Shown: positions 34,179 through 45,043 of the stretch, piece by piece
Layout: the number at the start of each line of letters is the position of its first letter
Numbering within the stretch: position 1 is the stretch's first letter
Assembly: GCA_003427395.1 (NCBI GenBank)
Contig: BFEA01000439.1
Coordinates: 952,432 to 1,016,431 of the forward strand
Length of the DNA stretch: 64,000 nt
Source of the DNA: Chara braunii
Taxonomy: Eukaryota > Streptophyta > Charophyceae > Charales > Characeae
Direction of reading: 5' to 3'
The notes under the pieces: model-generated
The model's database searches: none
Told to the model about the DNA's origin: nothing
The model's input: the letters and a program-made list of their open reading frames with translations, nothing else
Position numbers and translations under genes: made by a program

Positions 34179-34841
34179 GTGAGCGACGAGGAGAACACTA
34201 GAGAGGACGATCGGATCTTGCGATCGGCGAGGCGCCCAGTAGCCCATTTGGCATTAGGACCAGAGGGTGACAGACATTTGTTCGGCCAGCTTAGGGAGAG
34301 GCAGCTGCAGCAGAGGAGAGCTAGAGCAGCCGAGGCCAACAGGGCCTTAGTTAGCGAGGCCGGTGCTACAGCAGCCATGGCTACTTCCGCCATGGTCACT
34401 TCTGCGCAGCAGACTTCCCAAGCTTGCAGTTTAGGTGCCGTCGGGTCAACGGTCGTGCAAACCGTGAGTCAGTCCACTGGCATAATGGCAAGCCAGACAT
34501 TAGTGTTGACTCCAGAGGATGTCACCATCCAGCAGGCAGCCCCGCAGGAGGCACAACTATAGCGGGCATTAGGAGAGATAAAAGCGGAGAAGGATAAAAT
34601 GATTAGAAGAAGAGCCAGGATGCAGCGGAGAGGGGCAGACATAGAGGAGTTAGAGACGATGGACTTGACGAACATGGATGCTGATGTGAGGGAAGTTAGG
34701 AAGGCCCTGCTAAGCGTAATAGAGATGCAGGAGCATCAAACTACCATCCTTCAGGATATCCAACAGAGCTTAGACGTTTTGGTAGCCCGTGCTCAGGCAG
34801 CACCATCACCAGCCGGGCCTGGTGCCTGGCCCGTGCCATAT
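34179..34841 (+). pseudogene. G2 gag N-terminal part
   Basis: Starts MSDEENTREDDRILRSARRP, matching the G1 gag start. The Gln/Ala/Ser-rich arm is followed by an in-frame TAG (34560-34562, where G1 has CAG), then RALGEIKAEKDKMIRRRARMQRR and a helical segment ending near QSLDVLVARAQ. A solo LTR interrupts the gene at 34842 and gag resumes at 35976. Confidence 0.85.
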
Positions 34842-35970
34842 TGTTACATACTTCAATTAGTATGAGCAGAACCAGAGATCAACCAATATAGGATGAGCAT
34901 ATATGCAGCGGAAGTCTGATAAATGGATTGACTCACATAGACTGACTCACACAGATATCACTCTACACACAAACAGTCGTGAGATGGTGGGGTCTGAGCC
35001 AATCACAAACGATGCTCAGGCTTCGTACACACATACACAGATGAAAGGTGGGAGGAGAGGCGAAGGAGGTGGGAGATGTAGGTAGCACCAGATGTCACCG
35101 AGATAGAATCCAGTAGGTCACCGATATGGTAATCCAAAATGTCATTGAACAAGATCAAATGTCGTGGACAATAAGTCACCAATATCGGAGGTACAGAGTC
35201 CCAATGTAACCGGTGTCCAATCTGTGATGCTGCCGAGTATCAACCCCAACAATCTCCAAGTCTCGAATCCAGTAAGTACCACAGCCTCTTACCACCGAAG
35301 TCGAACACTGATCTATGTCCAACTAGTATCAAGTCTCCAATCTGAAGAAGAAGAAGAAGAAGTTTGAAGAAGAAGAAGAAGGAGAAGATGAGAAGGAGAA
35401 GAAGAAGAAGAGAACAGCGGAGGAGAGAGGTGAGGAGGAACCAGGGACCGTGGAGGGAGGAGACAACCTCACCCCCGAGTACCTGGTCTGCTGCAACTGC
35501 CTGGAGCCGAAGTCGGCTATGGCTGTCCGTTGGCTGGCTCCTCGCTCGCTGCTGCTGCTGAGCTAGCTGCGCTGCTGCTGCTCCTCTATGCTGCGCTAAG
35601 AATAGCGTTGCGCTCCTGCTGTAGAACCGAAACGAAGTGGCGCTCTCGCAGCGTCCAGTTGCTCGATGCCTCATACTGAGGCTGGAGCGGTCTTTTGTAC
35701 AGGTGGAAAAGAGGCCAGCCTCAATGCTGCGAGGCCTGGCCGTCACTTGAACCGTCAAGATTGACGGTTCAGATCAGGCCGGGGGGCGGCAAGCTCAAAA
35801 GCGCCGCCAGGCCCAAACGGTAATGTCGTTTGGGCCTGCCCGTCGGGTCTGGTCCAAAACTGTGGCCTTTACGGCCTACTGTACCCCAAGTCTGGGCCTT
35901 TAGGCCCTACTGTGTCCCCTAGGCCCTAAGTCGGGTCCGGTAGGACCCGTGTGGCGTCGAAGATATAACA
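34842..35970 (-). mobile_element. Solo LTR of an E-type gypsy element, with CATAT target duplication
   Basis: 1129 bases bounded by TGTTA...TAACA and flanked by CATAT on both sides (34837-34841 and 35971-35975). Removing it and one CATAT restores the gag sequence collinear with G1. Its 3' 109 bases match the LTR piece at 36323-36431 next to the E integrase, which sets the family and the minus orientation. It contains a CT/GAA-rich tract (35345-35415) and strong hairpins (35733-35838). Confidence 0.9.
35733..35838. repeat. Hairpin cluster within the solo LTR
   Basis: Perfect stems: TGAACCGTCAA/TTGACGGTTCA (35748-35771, 2-base loop) enclosed by GGCCTG/CAGGCC; GGCGGC/GCCGCC (35785-35808); CAGGCCCAAACG/CGTTTGGGCCTG (35808-35838, 12 bp). 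This is the same style as the array at 60.5-62.4 kb. Confidence 0.85.
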
Positions 35971-35975
35971 CATAT

Positions 35976-36322
35976 CCTCCTTTTTCTGTCCGACCGGTGA
36001 CAGGGTTATCCCCATATGTAGCCCCGTCATCGGTTGCTATCATTTCCCTAGGCATGCCGCTGTCAGGAGGGGTAACAGCAGGGATTAGTTTGCAGGTTCC
36101 TGTACAGACAGTGTACACCCAAACTCCGTCGCAGGTTGCAGTCACCACGCAGCCTGCTGTCTCGCAGCCTGTGCAGCCCCAGCAACTAGCACAACAACCT
36201 GTGTCACCGGGTCCATAGCCCGGAGTGGTGCAGGGACCGGGACAAACTCGGTGGGTTCCAAAGACGGCCATCGCCGCTCCCAAACCTTTTACAGGGGATA
36301 AGAGGGGCGAAGACCTCGACAC
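35976..36322 (+). pseudogene. G2 gag, continuation after the solo LTR
   Basis: Reads PPFSVRPVTGLSPYVAPSS, then the Gln/Pro-rich linker (QVPVQTVYTQTPSQVAVTTQ), an in-frame TAG (36216-36218), and WVPKTAIAAPKPFTGDKRGE then DLDTW, the capsid start, aligning with G1 2974-3564. It is cut at 36323-36326 by element E LTR sequence at a shared GTGG. Confidence 0.85.
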
Positions 36323-36431
36323 GTGGCCTTTACGGCCTATTGTACCCCAAGTTCGGGCCTTTAGGCCCTACTGTGTCCCCTAGGCCCTAAGTCGGGTCCG
36401 GTAGGACCCGTGTGGCGTCGAAGATGTAACA
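36323..36431 (-). repeat. Truncated 3' LTR of element E
   Basis: Begins TGTTACATC (36431 leftwards) directly after a purine tract on the minus strand (36432-36444, GAGAGGGGGGGTG). Only 109 bases remain, nearly identical to 35862-35970, and then G2 gag begins. Confidence 0.85.
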
Positions 36432-36455
36432 CACCCCCCCTCTCAAAAGACCGAG

Positions 36456-37612
36456 CTACCTGCGAGGGCGGAGTTGTCTGTCCGATACCGCGTTGGGTCG
36501 GGCGGGACGAGCTGCTTCCTTGGCAAGGCGTCGCTTCTCATAGTCGGCGAAGATAAGGGGTGCAGAAGTCTGCAAGTCTGCACTAGAGATCCACCGAGTG
36601 TCATCAGGCGCACATTGCTTGAATGTGACTTTGAACTGCATTGGCTTGTTGCCATACTTGCAGTGCGTGATGACTCGGTCCACTTCCTGATGTTCGTCCA
36701 TAGGTGGCGGATCCTGTGATCGTCGGCCGGGAAACTCGTCAGCGGAAGGTGGCGTGTAGATGGCCAGCTTTGACGCGTGGAAGACCCAGTGCACTGGAAG
36801 GTGCGGAGGAATGTTGACCACAAAGGAAGGACCTGCGGGGTTGTCTCCAACGACATAAGTAACTTCCCATGGTCTGAACCATTTCGGAAGGAGTTTGCGC
36901 GAAACGTCCTTCTTGAGCGCAAATTCCTCAGAGAGGACCCAAACAAGGTCTCCCTCGTGGAAAGGACATGGAAGTCGACGTCGGTTAGCTTGCTGCTGCA
37001 TGCGGATTTGAGCCTTTTGCATATTCGCGCGGGCTTTGATCAGCAAGTCCCGGTACTTCCGAACGGAAGAGGGGGAGCAAGGGACGTCTATGTCGGCGGC
37101 CTGTGGCAGAAGGAGATCAGCGAAGATCCGTGCTTTCTCTCCACCATGATGTAGCTCGAATGGTGTGACGCCGATCGCCGGGTGCACCGAAGTGTTGTAG
37201 GCGTATTCAATGCCAGGAAGCCGGTCAACCCAATCTTTTTGGTCGGGACGGATGAGCGTACGCAACATCATCTGAGCGGTCTGGTGTGCTCGCTCTTTCT
37301 GGCCATCCGTCTGCGGGTGCCGAGCCGAGCTCGGCTTCATTGTCGTGCCGGACTCAGCCATAAGGGAAGTCCAAAAGGCCGACATGAAGCGAGTATCTCG
37401 GTCGCTCACTATGTCTTCCGGAACACCCTGGTTGGTAATCCAACCGGTGTGCAAGAGTCGTGCGAGCTCAGGTGCTGCAGCATGATACTTGCAAGGAAGN
37501 AAACGAGCATACTTGCTCAAACGGTCAACGACCGTGAGAATACCGTCATGGCCGAGGCGATCACGGGGGAACGGGCCTGTTACGTCCATAGCAATGGAGA
37601 GGCGCGTTGTCG
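36456..37612 (-). pseudogene. Element E integrase core and C-terminal domain
   Basis: From about SIAMDVTGPFPRDRLGH (first Asp) through EDIVSDRDTRFMSAFW (second Asp) and ARHPQTDGQKERAHQ (Glu present), then the GPY/F-type region ending in FHEGDLVWVLSEEFALKK, KLLPKWFRPWEVTYVV and FHASKLAIYTPP, and a chromodomain-like tail (VDRVITHCKYGNKPMQFKVTFK, then TRWISSADLQTSAPL). One N at 37500 hides a residue. The zinc finger that should precede it is 7 kb away at 44.7-45.0 kb. Sequence upstream of about 37612 in the open frame is unrelated. Confidence 0.9.
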
Positions 37613-39209
37613 GAGGGCGCGGTGTCCCGGCCCTCCTTTGTGTACCAGGTCCTCGCTCAGTGCCAGTCCCTTGTTCCAACTTGCTGTTCCCTAGGTCCTT
37701 CTCGTGCTGTAGGTCTGGTACCTGGACTGTTCTCGGCACGGACCGGTCCCGGTGGCGTAGTCCTCAGCAAAAGGGGTGCGCCACAGGACTTCCATTGGTC
37801 CACGCAGGCTCGGCGCCCTGCTGTACAGCAGAGCACTACCGGCCTGTGGCCGTGGTAGCCGTCGGGCTCGCCCTGGGACGCGGAGGTGAAATGACAAGTT
37901 CGGTCCTTTCAACTGCGCGCCAAGCATCCTTTTCCCTGGTTATGGGATAGGCACAGGGACAGGCCAACGTCAAAAAGGAAGGTTGATAAAGAGATAAAAG
38001 GAAAATAAAATTATGCAGGAGTGAAAAGGAAAGCTGAGCGTCGGAACTGCTTTTGAATCGTGATCTTTGCCTTAATCTGGGGTAATTCAATGGTATCGGG
38101 TTGCTGTACCGTTGAGCTTTTCTTGTTTTTCTTTCCTTATTCATTATTATTAAAAAGAAAAATTTTATAGCAATCTTTATTGTTGACTTATCGATTTTCA
38201 GACCCGGCTCTCCTTTTAGGTTCTGTCACTTCGTAGGGGAGGCCGTCGATTCCGGATGTGGGCTACGACTGCGGCCTCATGGTCTAGGCCTCACCGACCC
38301 TCCGCATATCACCTGTATCGGACCTGCTTGATCGAACTGTGCAGTAGGACCCCAGTAGCCCTGTTAAGGGATAGATACAGCGAGACCTGGAAAAAGGGGG
38401 AGAGGGTCGAAAGTTGGGATTTAGACTTGTGCGTGGGTTCGCACCACTATTCAGGCGGGACTGCTTCGCGGAGGAAAAATTCGAATTGGCATCTTTCCTT
38501 TTCCTGCGATTATTATTATTGTTATTATTACCTTACTGGTTTTCGGGCATGGCCTTCCTTTACCTTTTTCTGTCACATCGCGGAAAGGCTAACGGTCTGA
38601 ATTTGGAGTTGTGGCGCGAATTGGTCGGTCCCACTTATTCCGTCTGGGAATGAGCGCCGCCTGAGTGCCGCGCGGTTAGGCTCCAAAAGAGGGGCACCCG
38701 CGGCCGCGTCGGTAGGAGGCTTATCACCCCCCTCGTGGAGGGTCATAAGCCCCCTCCTTGCCATCGGACATGGGTACCCGATGAAGGTAGGCCTGCGCTG
38801 CATTTTAAAAAGGAAAATGTGACCTTTAGTATCTCGTTATGGGACCGCGGCACCGAACCTGCAGTCATATCGCTAGGGTCTGGGACTTACAAGTGCGAGT
38901 TTAGTTCGCAATCAACCGTTGGGTTTTGGGCTCGAGTATTATTTTCTAAAAATTAATTATTAATTTATTGTTTTAAGATTCTTGAAATGCGGTAAGGTCT
39001 GAAAAGGACTAATCTAAGTTCCGCGTTTAGAACGCGGAGGAAAGCCCTATAAGAGAGAAGAGTGAGTCGGGATATCATCCGCAGCCAGCCACCCGGTAGC
39101 ACGCAGTCTGTACCGCAGGCTCCGGTGTAGAGAGGTGTGCTATTGGAAGTTGGTGACTTTGCGCTGCGCTGTTTACCAGGCAGGCGCTGGCTATTGAGAA
39201 AGAGCAGCT

Positions 39210-39518
39210 ATGGCGCTGCATGGGTACAGGCCCGGGTACTGGTATCACCAGGCCCGTTGGAAGCCCGTGTCCGGGGAAGGGCCCTGGATTACCGTCATAC
39301 TCAACTACGACGGTGGAGATGAACTATTATTGAAGATCAACGTGGAGGGAGCAAGAGAGGGGGAGATGCGGACTAACCCGAAGTTGCAGGACGCGATTTC
39401 AAAGGCGAGAGACCGAGCGGAGAGACGCTGTAGACGGGACGGAGTGACAGCAAGGTTACGGATAACGGTGGCTTACCACGAAACTGAGACCTCGATGGAC
39501 ACAGCGGACCTGGAGTAG
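39210..39518 (+). CDS. Unrecognised 102-residue ORF
   Basis: Starts MALHGYRPGYWYHQARWKP. The middle (WITVILNYDGGDELLLKINV) looks like a folded beta-rich stretch, and the C-terminal half is Arg/Lys/Glu-rich helix (DAISKARDRAERRCRRD). Balanced composition and a tidy start make it more gene-like than its surroundings. A TATA-like CCCTATAAGAGAG lies about 165 bases upstream, at 39044. I cannot name a family; it could be a gag-like or small viral-style protein. Confidence 0.35.
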   Translation: MALHGYRPGYWYHQARWKPVSGEGPWITVILNYDGGDELLLKINVEGAREGEMRTNPKLQDAISKARDRAERRCRRDGVTARLRITVAYHETETSMDTADLE

Positions 39519-41964
39519 GTCCACCAGGACAGAGACTCAGGAGGGGAAAGTGAGATGAGTGACGCAGATCGAGAGACGGATCTCAGGTCCTGGAACAGAC
39601 CAGGAGGGATCCAGAGGCATCCCTGAGCCGTGAAACTGGTAGAGGAGGGACCCGAGGCTAGCTCGAGGCAGCTGACGCCGAGGGGCCGCGGGACGGGAGA
39701 GAAGTAGAACAAGGGGAAAAGACACGTATGAGAAGGGGCAAGATCATGAGACGAGTGGGCTGGTGTGAGCGGAACAGAACCCAAAACGGGAAAAAGCGGG
39801 CATACACGCACGACTGGGGACGTTCGAGAGAGAGGTGCAAAGAGAAGGTCAAAGAGAGTGCATGGTGGTTGACGTCAATACCTACCTGCACGCTTGTATG
39901 AAGCGCGTGTTATTGCCTCCGGTAGGTGAGTGCAGGGTGGTGCATGTTTGAGAGAGAGATACGTGGACGACAGGTGGACGTTCCGGGAGAAGAGAGGGAA
40001 GTCAACGAGAGGAGCGGTGCGGAAGAGCGTGCGCAATATTGCTAGATACAGTTGATTTCAACTGTTGTCTTCACACTCGCTCAGGGCACCTTGTGGCTGA
40101 TGAGCCGCGACGCGACTTCTTGCGCATTCGCCAGACTGACCAGTCTCAGTATCTCTTCGTACGTTCCTCCAAGGTGATCTGTGTAGAATCACTTCTTGCT
40201 CACTCGCCAGGCAACTACAGTGCAAGCGCGCTAGAGAAAGTGAGTGTGGATGGGCTCAATTCAGCGTGAGGGACGCATTTAGTTCTCGCAAGCCTCACCT
40301 AGTACGCGTTTGTCGGTGTCAACGTATAGGATGGGCGTGAGAGTGACGCTTACGCCGGGTGGTAAATGACACACGTGTGCATGCGTGGATGCTTCTCCTG
40401 CAGAGAGATTTGAGTGTGTACGAAAAGGGGAGTGGACTAAAATGTGTGACGTGTCTCGATACTGACTGTTGATGTCATCAGTCGCCATGCTTGGTTTGTG
40501 TTTGCTTTACTGCTAACGACTATAGTAGTGAGTGCATGAAGGCGGCCTAATAAACAGGGGCAGGTGGAATTGGGATCACAGGCCGATGGAGGGCCTCAGC
40601 GGGCAGGCGCTGCACACGCCAAAGTCCTCAAAGTCCTATCAGTGCAGGTTGCACTGAAGTATGACTCACCTTCCCTAGGGACAACTACTTACTACTCAAC
40701 TAAGAGTCTGGCAGTGCATAGGGATGTTCGACGTGCTCGAAACTGGGAGAACTCTCCCATGTGATCCAAACGTTGATGGAAAGCGGCATTAGCAAGTATA
40801 GATGGGCTGAGATTGCTCTTGGACTGTTGTTCCATCCAGTTCGCGCTTGAGTCGAACTATGAATTAACCAGACATTGACGAGGGACAATCGAGCCTCCAC
40901 ATCTCGTGGATGGACTGTCTCCTCCCTCCATTTCTTCCTCTCTATCTTGGTCAGGAGAGGCTGTAGCGACTTGTGACGCTCCAGATTCCTCTCTCACATT
41001 TTGTGACGGGTGATAAGCAAGTGGGTGAAGACCGGGAAAGAGGGAGCACCGAAGCGAGATTGGACGAGCGCCGAAGAAGAGAAGATCCGTGAGAGTACAC
41101 TGAGTTCTCGTTGTTGTTGTTACCGCCCTATCGCGAGATCTCGCGTGCCTCGCTAAGGATGAAACTCTCGATTCTCGACATTGGATCTGCCAATGATGGT
41201 CAGGAAAGAGGGGCATTCTCCGCCACGCTTTAGATAGATGAGTGGAAGCAGACGCCTGTCTTGGTATTGTTGCTGGCGTCAGTGATAACTAAGTGTGTTT
41301 GGCATGTGAGATCGAGTTACAAGGCAGGAGGGACGGACGAAGGACGCTACTGCGGAAATGACTTGTGCGTGCGTAGATAGTCTGCTATAGTCTGCGAAGG
41401 TCTAGCGTGCCTTTTCTGTTGGCGTCCTCTATTTTTCGCCTGTGCTCAGACATTTGCCTGTACTTAGTCAGTCTCTTGTTGATAGTGGGGAAGCTAAAGC
41501 GCAAGGGTCTTTCTTGGTTGCGTCCAAATCTGGGTTTTATCTCGATGCGACGGGAGTGTGTGATTAGGGAGTCGTTAGTGCAGTGGTTTCGACTTCAGCC
41601 CGCAGTGAGTAGAGAGAAGGTTGCTCTTGACTGACAGAGGGGACTGACTATCGGATACTAAACAGCTTTTGTTGATACATAAAGTTGTTGGAAGGAGGCG
41701 TAGCGTAAGGTCCTGTGGTCCATGGCTTGAGAATCTTGATCGGGAGACTTCAACGACAGTTCCTAGTGGCATGTGATTGGAACCAGGTAGATAAGAGCTC
41801 ACCATTTCTTGATCCGCCTTCTGTTGTTTGTTTACCCTTTGTACTGACTTGGTACAAGAGCTGTCCGATCTTGAATTTTCCTTTCTGCAAACTTTAATAA
41901 AATTTGCTTAATTTTTAATTACTCCTTTGTTTTGAGCCCACACATCACCCTGATTGAGGCCGAC

Positions 41965-42028
41965 AAGCTTAATGATAAGTGCAAGACTCTCTGCACTTAT
42001 CCATTAGGCTTTGGCCTACTAGCCAAAG
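41965..42028. repeat. Long bulged hairpin and overlapping second hairpin
   Basis: Stem 1 pairs 41965-41983 with 41992-42011: the perfect core GATAAGTGCA/TGCACTTATC (8-base loop) is extended by nine more pairs with one bulged C and one G-U. Stem 2 is CTTTGGC/GCCAAAG (42009-42028). The two overlap by a few bases and could be alternative folds. Confidence 0.8.
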
Positions 42029-42465
42029 AAGTCGTAACAGGTCAGCGTCCCGATCTGGGGAAAAAGGCGACTCCACGGTGAGAAAGAAGTACTAAAATGT
42101 TGCTTTCTAGCCTGCAAGCGCCTTCTCATGGGTGGGAAAAGGTTTTTTCTTAGGGGAATTGCATACCTTCTCGCCAAGTTTTTACTCGACGCGGATTAAT
42201 CCTCATGCTTGCTTTTACCAGGTCTGCATGAGAGGAGGGCTTTACTTGGGGAGGATCACTGAGAGTCGCTGAACACGCTCAAAATCATGTAGACGAAGAA
42301 AAGGTTTGACGCGTCAGTTACAGCTTAACTACTGGTCCTAGCCATAGCAATAGCTGGAGTGGGTCTCTGTCGTCCAAGAGTGGTGGCGAGGATCTGTAGC
42401 AGTCTGAAAGGATGTATGTTCTCTGTTATGCTTGATGTATCGTGCAAAGCTCGGAGCGGAGAGCA

Positions 42466-42482
42466 CCCCCCCCCCCCCCCCC
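42466..42482 (+). repeat. C17 homopolymer
   Basis: Seventeen consecutive C. Nothing else is recognisable nearby. Confidence 0.9.
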
Positions 42483-43044
42483 TTTGATGGGTACAGATCA
42501 AGCATGGGCGTGGGACATCACAGATGATGCTCTTATAATTGAATTACTTTATCAGTACACATCAAACTAATTGTTTAGAGTTAGACCACTCAGAAAGGGT
42601 ATTAACCTGAGATCCTCGCTGGACGTTACGACACCCTGAGTGCCTCGAGAACCGGGCCTACGTATCTTATGAGGCTTGGGAGTGCTATGTCTCGATGTAT
42701 GTCTTGCAGGACGCTGGTGAAGATAGTACTCAACTTGACCCGGCTGAGTACAGACATTCAACCATTAGAATTCAGAGGTCGAAGCAGCCTTAAGTGAAGG
42801 TTATGTTTATCCCCGCTCACTGAAGTAGAAAAGAAAAAAAAAAAAGGGAAAGGGGAAACGGGGGCCGTTCAAGAGGCGCTTGTGTGCGATGCTTTGGAAC
42901 AGAAAAGACCGGATTTGACGGTGATTCGAAGCAAAACCAATACTGTGGAAACGGTTGAGAGTCTGGGGAGGAGGGTTATTCTATGTTGAAAAACCAGCCA
43001 CAGACAAGCAGACAGTGCCATTGAAACAGTTAGTGATCTCCAAA

Positions 43045-44205
43045 CGGAGAACTTATTTTCATTCGGCCTGTCGTTAGTGGTTCAGGATCATTTATTTTTC
43101 AAGCAAAACATCTCGGATCAATCATTTGCTCCGAATAACAACTCTGTGGCACAAACAGTACTCGCCCCTACCCATGAACGTGAACTTGAGGTTGACAGTA
43201 GAGGTGATGAACAGTCACATGAATGTGAACCTGATCAGTAATAAAACAGATACCTGATCATCATCCAGGTGACAGTAATCAGAGTTATCATCCAGGTGAC
43301 AGTAATCAGAGTTATCATTCAGGTGACAGTAATCAGAACTATCAATCAGGTGACAATAATCAGAATCATCAACAGAATCGGAATCAGCATCCAAAGGACA
43401 ACGTTCAGAATCAGGACCAGCATCCAGAAAACATTGTTCAGAACCAGAATCTGCATTTAAAAAAAAAGTAGTACTCAGAATCAGCACTAAGAAACAACTT
43501 TCAAAAGGTGTTTAAGCAGCGTTCAATCAGCAAAACAATCGAATTTTAGTCGGCACTCAAATCGGTATCCCAATCAGTATCCAAAAGGTATTCGGATCAG
43601 CATTCAGAAACGAGCATTCAGGGTTCCTTCAATCAAGCGGCTCTTTTCTCTCAGTCAGGAGGTAGCTACCTATCCAAACACATGAGAGAGATCAACCCCA
43701 TCACAGTGGACCAGTCGGTCCTTGACAATCTCAATCTGATTGCTGCCAGGGAGAGCTTCCTCTACAGGTACGTCAGGATTGATGGGTTCAAGCGAGGACT
43801 GAGTTCGCTGAAGGTTCAGTCAGTGACTTATAGATCTTCCTGAAAAAGGGGAATGAGACACACCCTCATTTTGACGCGGTATGGGCAGCAGCAGCCGGGT
43901 ATGTGCAGTGGAAAGCTGAGAGACTCGAGGGTAATACAAAGCTGGTCTACAGTTTCGGTCCTAAACTCTTCACGGATTATCCTAAACCACCTGTCCCCTA
44001 CTATCTTACGGATAGCTCTTATTGGGGCGGTCTGGTGGACTTGGCCAAGAGATACAGATCGCCGACAGTGATTGATTATGAGGCGGTGACCGAGCCCTCT
44101 GAGTTCCCGCATCTCAGGAGGGGTATTTTCTCTCAGCCCTATCTCCCCACACTATGGGAGGAATTTTGTGCCATGCTTGACTTTCGTATCATGGGACTTG
44201 GATGA
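43045..44205 (+). pseudogene. Unrecognised Gln/Asn-rich protein, frameshifted
   Basis: Three frames line up as one broken protein. 43045-43241 ends HERELEVDSRGDEQSHE at a stop. 43235-43471 is a low-complexity part with four 9-residue repeats of the HPGDSNQSY type, then NQ-rich sequence to TAG. From about 43640 the frame gives SYLSKHMREINPITVDQS and RESFLYRYVRIDGFKRGL to a stop near 43840, and the +1 frame continues with HPHFDAVWAAAAGYVQWK, KLVYSFGPKLFTDYPKPP and PYLPTLWEEFCAMLDFRI, ending at TGA 44203. The C-terminal 190 residues look like a folded domain that I do not recognise. Confidence 0.5.
43262..43369 (+). repeat. 27-bp minisatellite, four units, in frame
   Basis: Units start at 43262, 43289, 43316 and 43343. 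The first two are identical (CATCCAGGTGACAGTAATCA...), the later ones diverge by a few bases. The unit is a multiple of three and preserves the Gln/Asn-rich frame. Confidence 0.9.
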
Positions 44206-44707
44206 AAGTGTTTGAAATTGGTGGGCTTCAGGTGGCTGTACATTCAGAAGCCACAACCTCAGAGAGTACGGAGACATGGCAAGAAGCCCAAACGACGGAC
44301 AACAAAGTGAGAGACAGAGAGAAGTTCAGAGGGTTGAGTGAGGACTCTTGATTGGTGCTGGCCATGCTCTCCTCCATATGTACTCCCTGAGACTATTATG
44401 AGTTCTCATTCTTCCCTCATTCAATTGCTCTTGTCGTTGCTCGAGTCAGTCAGTCTTGCTTCTTGCATTGTTCTGCCTGATGATTGTCTCCTTGGATGAC
44501 TCTGTCACAGTTCTCAAAGTCAGATTGACATAATTGCTGCATGCATAGCACCCCATAATTTTATGGTCATTATTTGCATAATTCTTTGCTGTTCCGAATC
44601 AAAATAAAAGATTCCTAAGACCGCGGACCGGCGAAGACCGCAATTGAAGGGTCTCCCTCGAAGCCGGACGCACACAACAGGAAGGGATTTGCATTATTTA
44701 ATTTATT

Positions 44708-45043
44708 TTATTTATATGCAATAACAAACAAAATCCTACGTGACGGCCTGTTGGCTTTCCGATCGCCTGAAGTGGCCCGACCGGAAAAAGTGCGACAGCG
44801 TGCCCGGGGAATCGACAACGGTTTCAGTTCGCCGAAGGGGACTCGAGATCGATCCTTGTTACGGTGGCAAACTGCACATGACTCAATGTACCTCGTGACG
44901 TCATGAAGGACGTCGGGCCAGTGAAAACGCTGGCGGAGGCGTGCTAATGTGCGGTTTACGCCAAGGTGTGCCGAAAGTCGTGCGTCATGGAATTCGCCGA
45001 GAAGACGAATCCGTAGGATGCGATCTTGGGGCACAACTAACAA
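44708..45043 (-). pseudogene. Element E integrase N-terminal zinc finger
   Basis: Minus-strand frame with FHDARLSAHLGVNRTL, RFHWPDVLHDVTRYI and CAVCHRNKDRSRVPFGELKP: the HHCC zinc-binding domain of retroviral-type integrases. After ELKPLSIPRARC the frame drifts and then ends in AT-rich sequence, so the catalytic core is missing here and its likely continuation is at 37612. Confidence 0.85.

Larger units (their letters stand above)
37613..44707. other. 7.1 kb unrecognised segment inside the E integrase gene
   Basis: Not gypsy-like. 37613-39200 is non-coding, with TTATT-rich tracts at 38120-38180 and 38505-38535. It holds an unrecognised ORF at 39210-39518, long non-coding stretches (39520-41960), a strong hairpin pair near 42.0 kb, a C17 run at 42466-42482, and a Gln/Asn-rich broken gene (43045-44205). 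44206-44707 is non-coding and AT-rich at its end. No RT, transposase or terminal repeats identified, so its nature is open. Confidence 0.4.

Noticed and set aside
42028-42042. GAAGTCGTAACAGG resembling the conserved 3' end of small-subunit rRNA
   Set aside because: Only about a dozen bases match and neither side resembles rRNA or ITS.
43262-43369. CRISPR-like array from regular 27-bp repeats
   Set aside because: Units are directly adjacent with no unique spacers, and the context is eukaryotic.
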